NCBI RefSeq assembly: GCF_033097525.1
Contig: NZ_CP109907.1
Coordinates: 5,642,001-5,706,000, forward strand
Direction of reading: 5' to 3'
DNA: 64,000 nt
Source: Sphingobacterium sp. UGAL515B_05
Lineage (GTDB): Bacteria; Bacteroidota; Bacteroidia; Sphingobacteriales; Sphingobacteriaceae
In this document: one piece after another, positions 60,643 through 64,000 of the stretch
Layout of the letters: every line of letters starts with the position of its first letter
Numbering within the stretch: position 1 is the stretch's first letter
The notes under the pieces: generated by a model
What the model saw: the letters and a program-made list of their open reading frames with translations, nothing else
What the model was told of the DNA's origin: nothing
The model's database searches: none
Made by a program: the position numbers and the translations under genes

Positions 60643-63600
60643 TCTTCGCGTACGGAAAATCACACCTTCTGGCGTGGTAACAACGTTAGCTGGATCGGGG
60701 TCTGCAAGCAGCGTTAATGGCACGGGGACAGCGGCCAGTTTTTACGGGATGAAAGGAATTGCAGCAGATGCTTCCGGAAATTTATATGTCTCTGAATACA
60801 ATGGCTGTAAGATCCGAAAGATCACACCTGCAGGAGTTGTAACTACATTTGCCGGATCTGGATCGGCAGGTAATGTTAACGGTACAGGAACCGGTGCCAG
60901 TTTTTATTTCCCCATGGCTATTACTGTGGATGGATCGGGAAATGTGTATGTGACCCAATTGGACAACCGCGTCCGCAAGATCACGCCCTCCGGTGTAGTC
61001 ACAACAATCGCAGGAACAGGGAGTAGCGGCAGCGATAATGGAAGTCCAATGTCCGCTACTTTCTCCAGCTTAAACGGAATCTTCGCACTTTCTGTGGATA
61101 ACCTTTACCTAGGGGATTCCGGAAACTATCAGATGCGCTGGGTTGGGAATGGCAACGGTTACAGCATCACCCCGGCATTGCCAGCAGGAATGGCATTTAA
61201 TAAGTCAACAGGGGTGATATCAGGTACGCCAACAGGCGCAAAAGCATTGACCAGTTACACCATTACAGCCTACAATGCCGCTGGAAGTTCAACCAAAACG
61301 GTGAGTTTCGCAGTAGCCTCCAGTATAACCAACAATGACATCGGAAGTTTTGGAAAAAATAACATCGTCACCAGGACCGTTCGGAAAGCAGGATACAAAA
61401 CAGCTTCATCTCTTTTGGGTAAACCGGTGGACAGTGCAAATGTCTCCATAGACTATGTTGATGGCCTAGGCAGAACAGTGCAGAATGTCAGATGGCAGGC
61501 CAGTCCGTCAAAGAATGATATCGTACAGCATCTGGAATATGATAATAATGGCCGAGATAGTATCAAGTATCTCCCACATGTTAAAAATGGAGCTAATAAC
61601 GGTAGTTTTAATGGAGCTGCCAAGGTGGATCAGTTAGCATACTATTCGGCCGGGAATACTTGGGATGCAGCTGTGGTGAAAACGGATAACCCATATTCGG
61701 CTACAAAATTCGACAACAGTCCGCTGAACCGTATAACTGAACAGGGAGCATACGGACAGGCATGGCAGTTTACCTCGAATCGGTCAACGGTTGGTACAAC
61801 GAGTGAATCAGGCCATACATTGGTTTCTGAGTATGGGACCAATGTGGCCGGGGATATTCGAAAATGGACAATAAATGCAGACAATATCAGCGCAGATGGC
61901 AGTGCATATTATGCAGCAAAAAAACTCTATAAAACTGTCTCAAAAAGTGAGAACTGGATAGCTGACAGTGCAAAGGCCGGAACAATAGAGGAATACATTG
62001 ACATATTTGAAAATAGACTTGTTCTTAAAAGGGTTTGGTTGACCAAGACAAAAGCACTGAATACCTATTACGTCTATGATGACTATGGCAATTTAAGATA
62101 TGTTGTTCCACCGGGGTATAGCTCTTCTACATTAAAAGAAACCAATGATAATGATTTCAATGAACTCATATACGCATATAAATATGATGAAAGGCTCAGG
62201 ATAACCGAAAAGAAGATCCCGGGAAAGGGTTGGGAATATTTTGTCTACAACAAAAATGACCAGCCTATATTGACCCAGGATTCTGTGCAGCGTTCCGTGG
62301 GAAAATGGAGCTATACAAAATATGATGCCTTCGGTCGTATCGCTTCGACCGGTATCTATACAAATACCCTTGCAGATCAGAAAACCCGGGCTCAGGTACA
62401 GGCAATTGCTGACGGAATATCAGCTATCTGGGAAATCCGTACCGGAACTACTTATAGTAATAATGCATTCCCAAATACAGCCTTACAATTGTCGGAGTTA
62501 ACAGTGAACTATTATGATGACTACAGTTTCAAGACGACCGCCGTTCTCTCTGCGACTTCTGGTCTAGACAGTACCTGGATGGTGAATGGACTATTAACAG
62601 GGACAAAAATAGCGAAAGATGACGGCTCATCGCCTTTATTATCCGTAAACTATTATAATAAATTTGGCGATGTTGTGGAAATCGTTTCCGACAATCATCT
62701 TGGAGGGGTGGACAGAGTAACCAATAGCTATAATTTTACGGGAGATCTACTAACGAGCAAAAGACAGCATAGGATCAGTGGTTCTACGGATTTGACAACA
62801 CTCTTGACCACAAATGAATATGACCATGTTGGGCGATTGACACAGACAAAGAAGAGGGTCAATAGCCAGACCGAATTTATCCAGAGCCGACTCGCTTATA
62901 ATGACATTGGACAGCTGAAAACCAAGTCACTTCATAGTGAAAACAGCGGAAGCAACTTTTTGACAAGTATCGCCTATCAGTACAATGAACGAGGTTGGAT
63001 GACCAAGACAAGTTCTCCCCAGTTTACCTCCCAGCTGAACTATAATAAAAACGGCACAACTGTATTAGCAAACGCGCAGTATAACGGCAATATAGCCCAG
63101 CAGCTATGGGGATATGCAGCTACAACAAGTAATACTTTTACCTATGGTTATGATGCATTGAATAGGTTGAAGAACGGGGTGAGTACTGGAACTGTGATGA
63201 GTGAAGTCTTGACCTATGATGACATGGGCAATATCAAAACCCTGATTCGTGATAGTGGTACTACAATCAGCTATAATTACAGCAATAATAACAAGAGCAA
63301 TCGGCTTGCAAGCCTTTCAGGAGGATTGACGGGGACATTTGCATATGATGGAAATGGTAACGCGACCAAAGACCGTACAGGGATGACATTGGGCTACAAT
63401 TACCTGAGCCTGCCAAAAACAGCAGTTGGAGGTGGTAAAAGCATTTCTTATATCTATGATGCGACGGGAAGTAAGTTGAACAGGACGTCAACTGTTGGCG
63501 GAACAACCACGCAGCAAGACTATTTAGGTGGTATTGAATATAGTAGAACTGGATCCGCCAGTCCCGTTATTGAGCGTATTGCTACAGAGGACGGTTTTTT

Positions 63601-64000
63601 GTTGAACAGCTCTGGCAGCTATAGTTATTATTACAATCTGACCGATCATTTGGGTAATGTCCGTATAGTGCTGAAGAAAGATGGCACAGCTACAGCCCCA
63701 TTAGCAACGGTGATGCAGAAACAGGATTATTATCCATTTGGCAAGACGAAATCCATTGCAACAAGTATTGATAATAAGTATCTTTACAATAGTAAAGAAA
63801 TACAGAAAGATCTGAATCTAGGCACACATAATTTGGGTAGTAGTTATGTGCTGGAAGGTCAATATGACTACGGGGCGAGGTTTTATGACGCGGAGATAGG
63901 CAGGTGGAATGTGGTGGATCCGCTGGCCGATATATTCGAAGATTTTTCTCCGTACAACTATGGCATAAACAATCCGATATTGATGGATGATCCAACTGGA
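60641..64000 (+). CDS. NHL-RHS fusion, main part (continues beyond window)
   Basis: Open for 1120 codons in one frame to the last base, with no stop seen in the first ~490 codons read out by eye. It continues the NHL propeller (LYVSEYNGCKIRKITPAG, VYVTQLDNRVRKITPSG, LYLGDSGNYQMR). A cadherin/Ig-like module follows, with LPAGMAFNKSTGVISGTPTG. A DUF6443-like entry (ISYVDGLGRTVQNV pattern) comes next, then many YD repeats and the RHS core (DHLGNVRIVLKKDG, YPFGKTKS, YDYGARFYDAEIGRWNVVDP, NNPILMDDPTG). The window ends at DPTG, exactly where toxin tips begin, so the tip and immunity gene lie outside. It has no start codon of its own at the 5' end. Confidence 0.8.

Noticed and set aside
1..64000. 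CRISPR array, rRNA operon or intact tRNA gene
   Set aside because: No regular repeat-spacer pattern or rRNA sequence was seen. Only the tRNA-like fragment at 30356 was found.

Overview
The window looks like chromosomal DNA from a Bacteroidota bacterium, most likely Sphingobacterium or a close relative. This is inferred from protein flavour, moderate AT richness, Bacteroidota-type -7 promoter elements (TAnnTTTG) and paired YD/RHS proteins of a type common in that phylum. No 16S rRNA or other decisive taxonomic marker is present.

Region 1 (1-16.3 kb) is ordinary housekeeping: the end of trpS, a deoxynucleoside kinase, kdsB, an aldo/keto reductase, a secreted FKBP isomerase, a glycosyltransferase, a zinc-dependent phospholipase/nuclease-fold protein, a TonB-dependent receptor, a ThuA-domain protein, aroB, an S4 protein, proline dehydrogenase, an acyl-CoA synthetase, xpt, a basic secreted protein and mnmE. 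Several clear hairpin terminators and -7 boxes punctuate it.

Region 2 (16.3-32.8 kb) is accessory. A response regulator has lost its N-terminus. It is followed by an array of RHS toxin tips and putative immunity genes, read on the minus strand from an intact RHS gene (27412-22841) down to 17.3 kb. The array holds a DUF7336-like immunity gene, a frameshifted tip with a Sel1-repeat gene, a truncated second DUF7336-like gene, a DUF4258-like tip with an 81-aa gene, an 893-bp duplicated RHS core carrying another tip and a 159-aa gene, and a last decayed fragment. A dead IS407-like element sits in the duplicated core. A complete IS150-type element and a methyltransferase follow.

Region 3 (33-44.5 kb, minus) is one probable operon: an S74-chaperone tail-fibre-like protein, an OmpH/Skp-like chaperone, a lipoprotein, a 1709-aa YD half-shell protein, a 1341-aa RHS protein and a second lipoprotein. 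The DNA upstream of this operon resembles the DNA upstream of the region 2 RHS operon.

Region 4 (44.9-56.0 kb) holds two convergent operons for a type II secretion/type IV pilus-like machine: GspC-like, two pseudopilins and GspF on plus; major pseudopilin, prepilin peptidase, GspE ATPase, GspD secretin, GspL-like and GspM-like on minus. Three uncharacterised envelope proteins accompany the plus operon.

Region 5 (56.4-64 kb, plus) is a third RHS pair: a 1158-aa YD half-shell protein and a very large RHS protein with an N-terminal six-bladed NHL propeller. The latter is broken by a one-base frameshift and runs off the window.

The recurring theme is three two-gene RHS loci, each with an SpvB/TcB-like subunit followed by an RHS-core subunit, flanking a T2SS-like machine. 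A working hypothesis is that this machine exports or displays the signal-peptide-bearing RHS shells. That link is inferred from context only.
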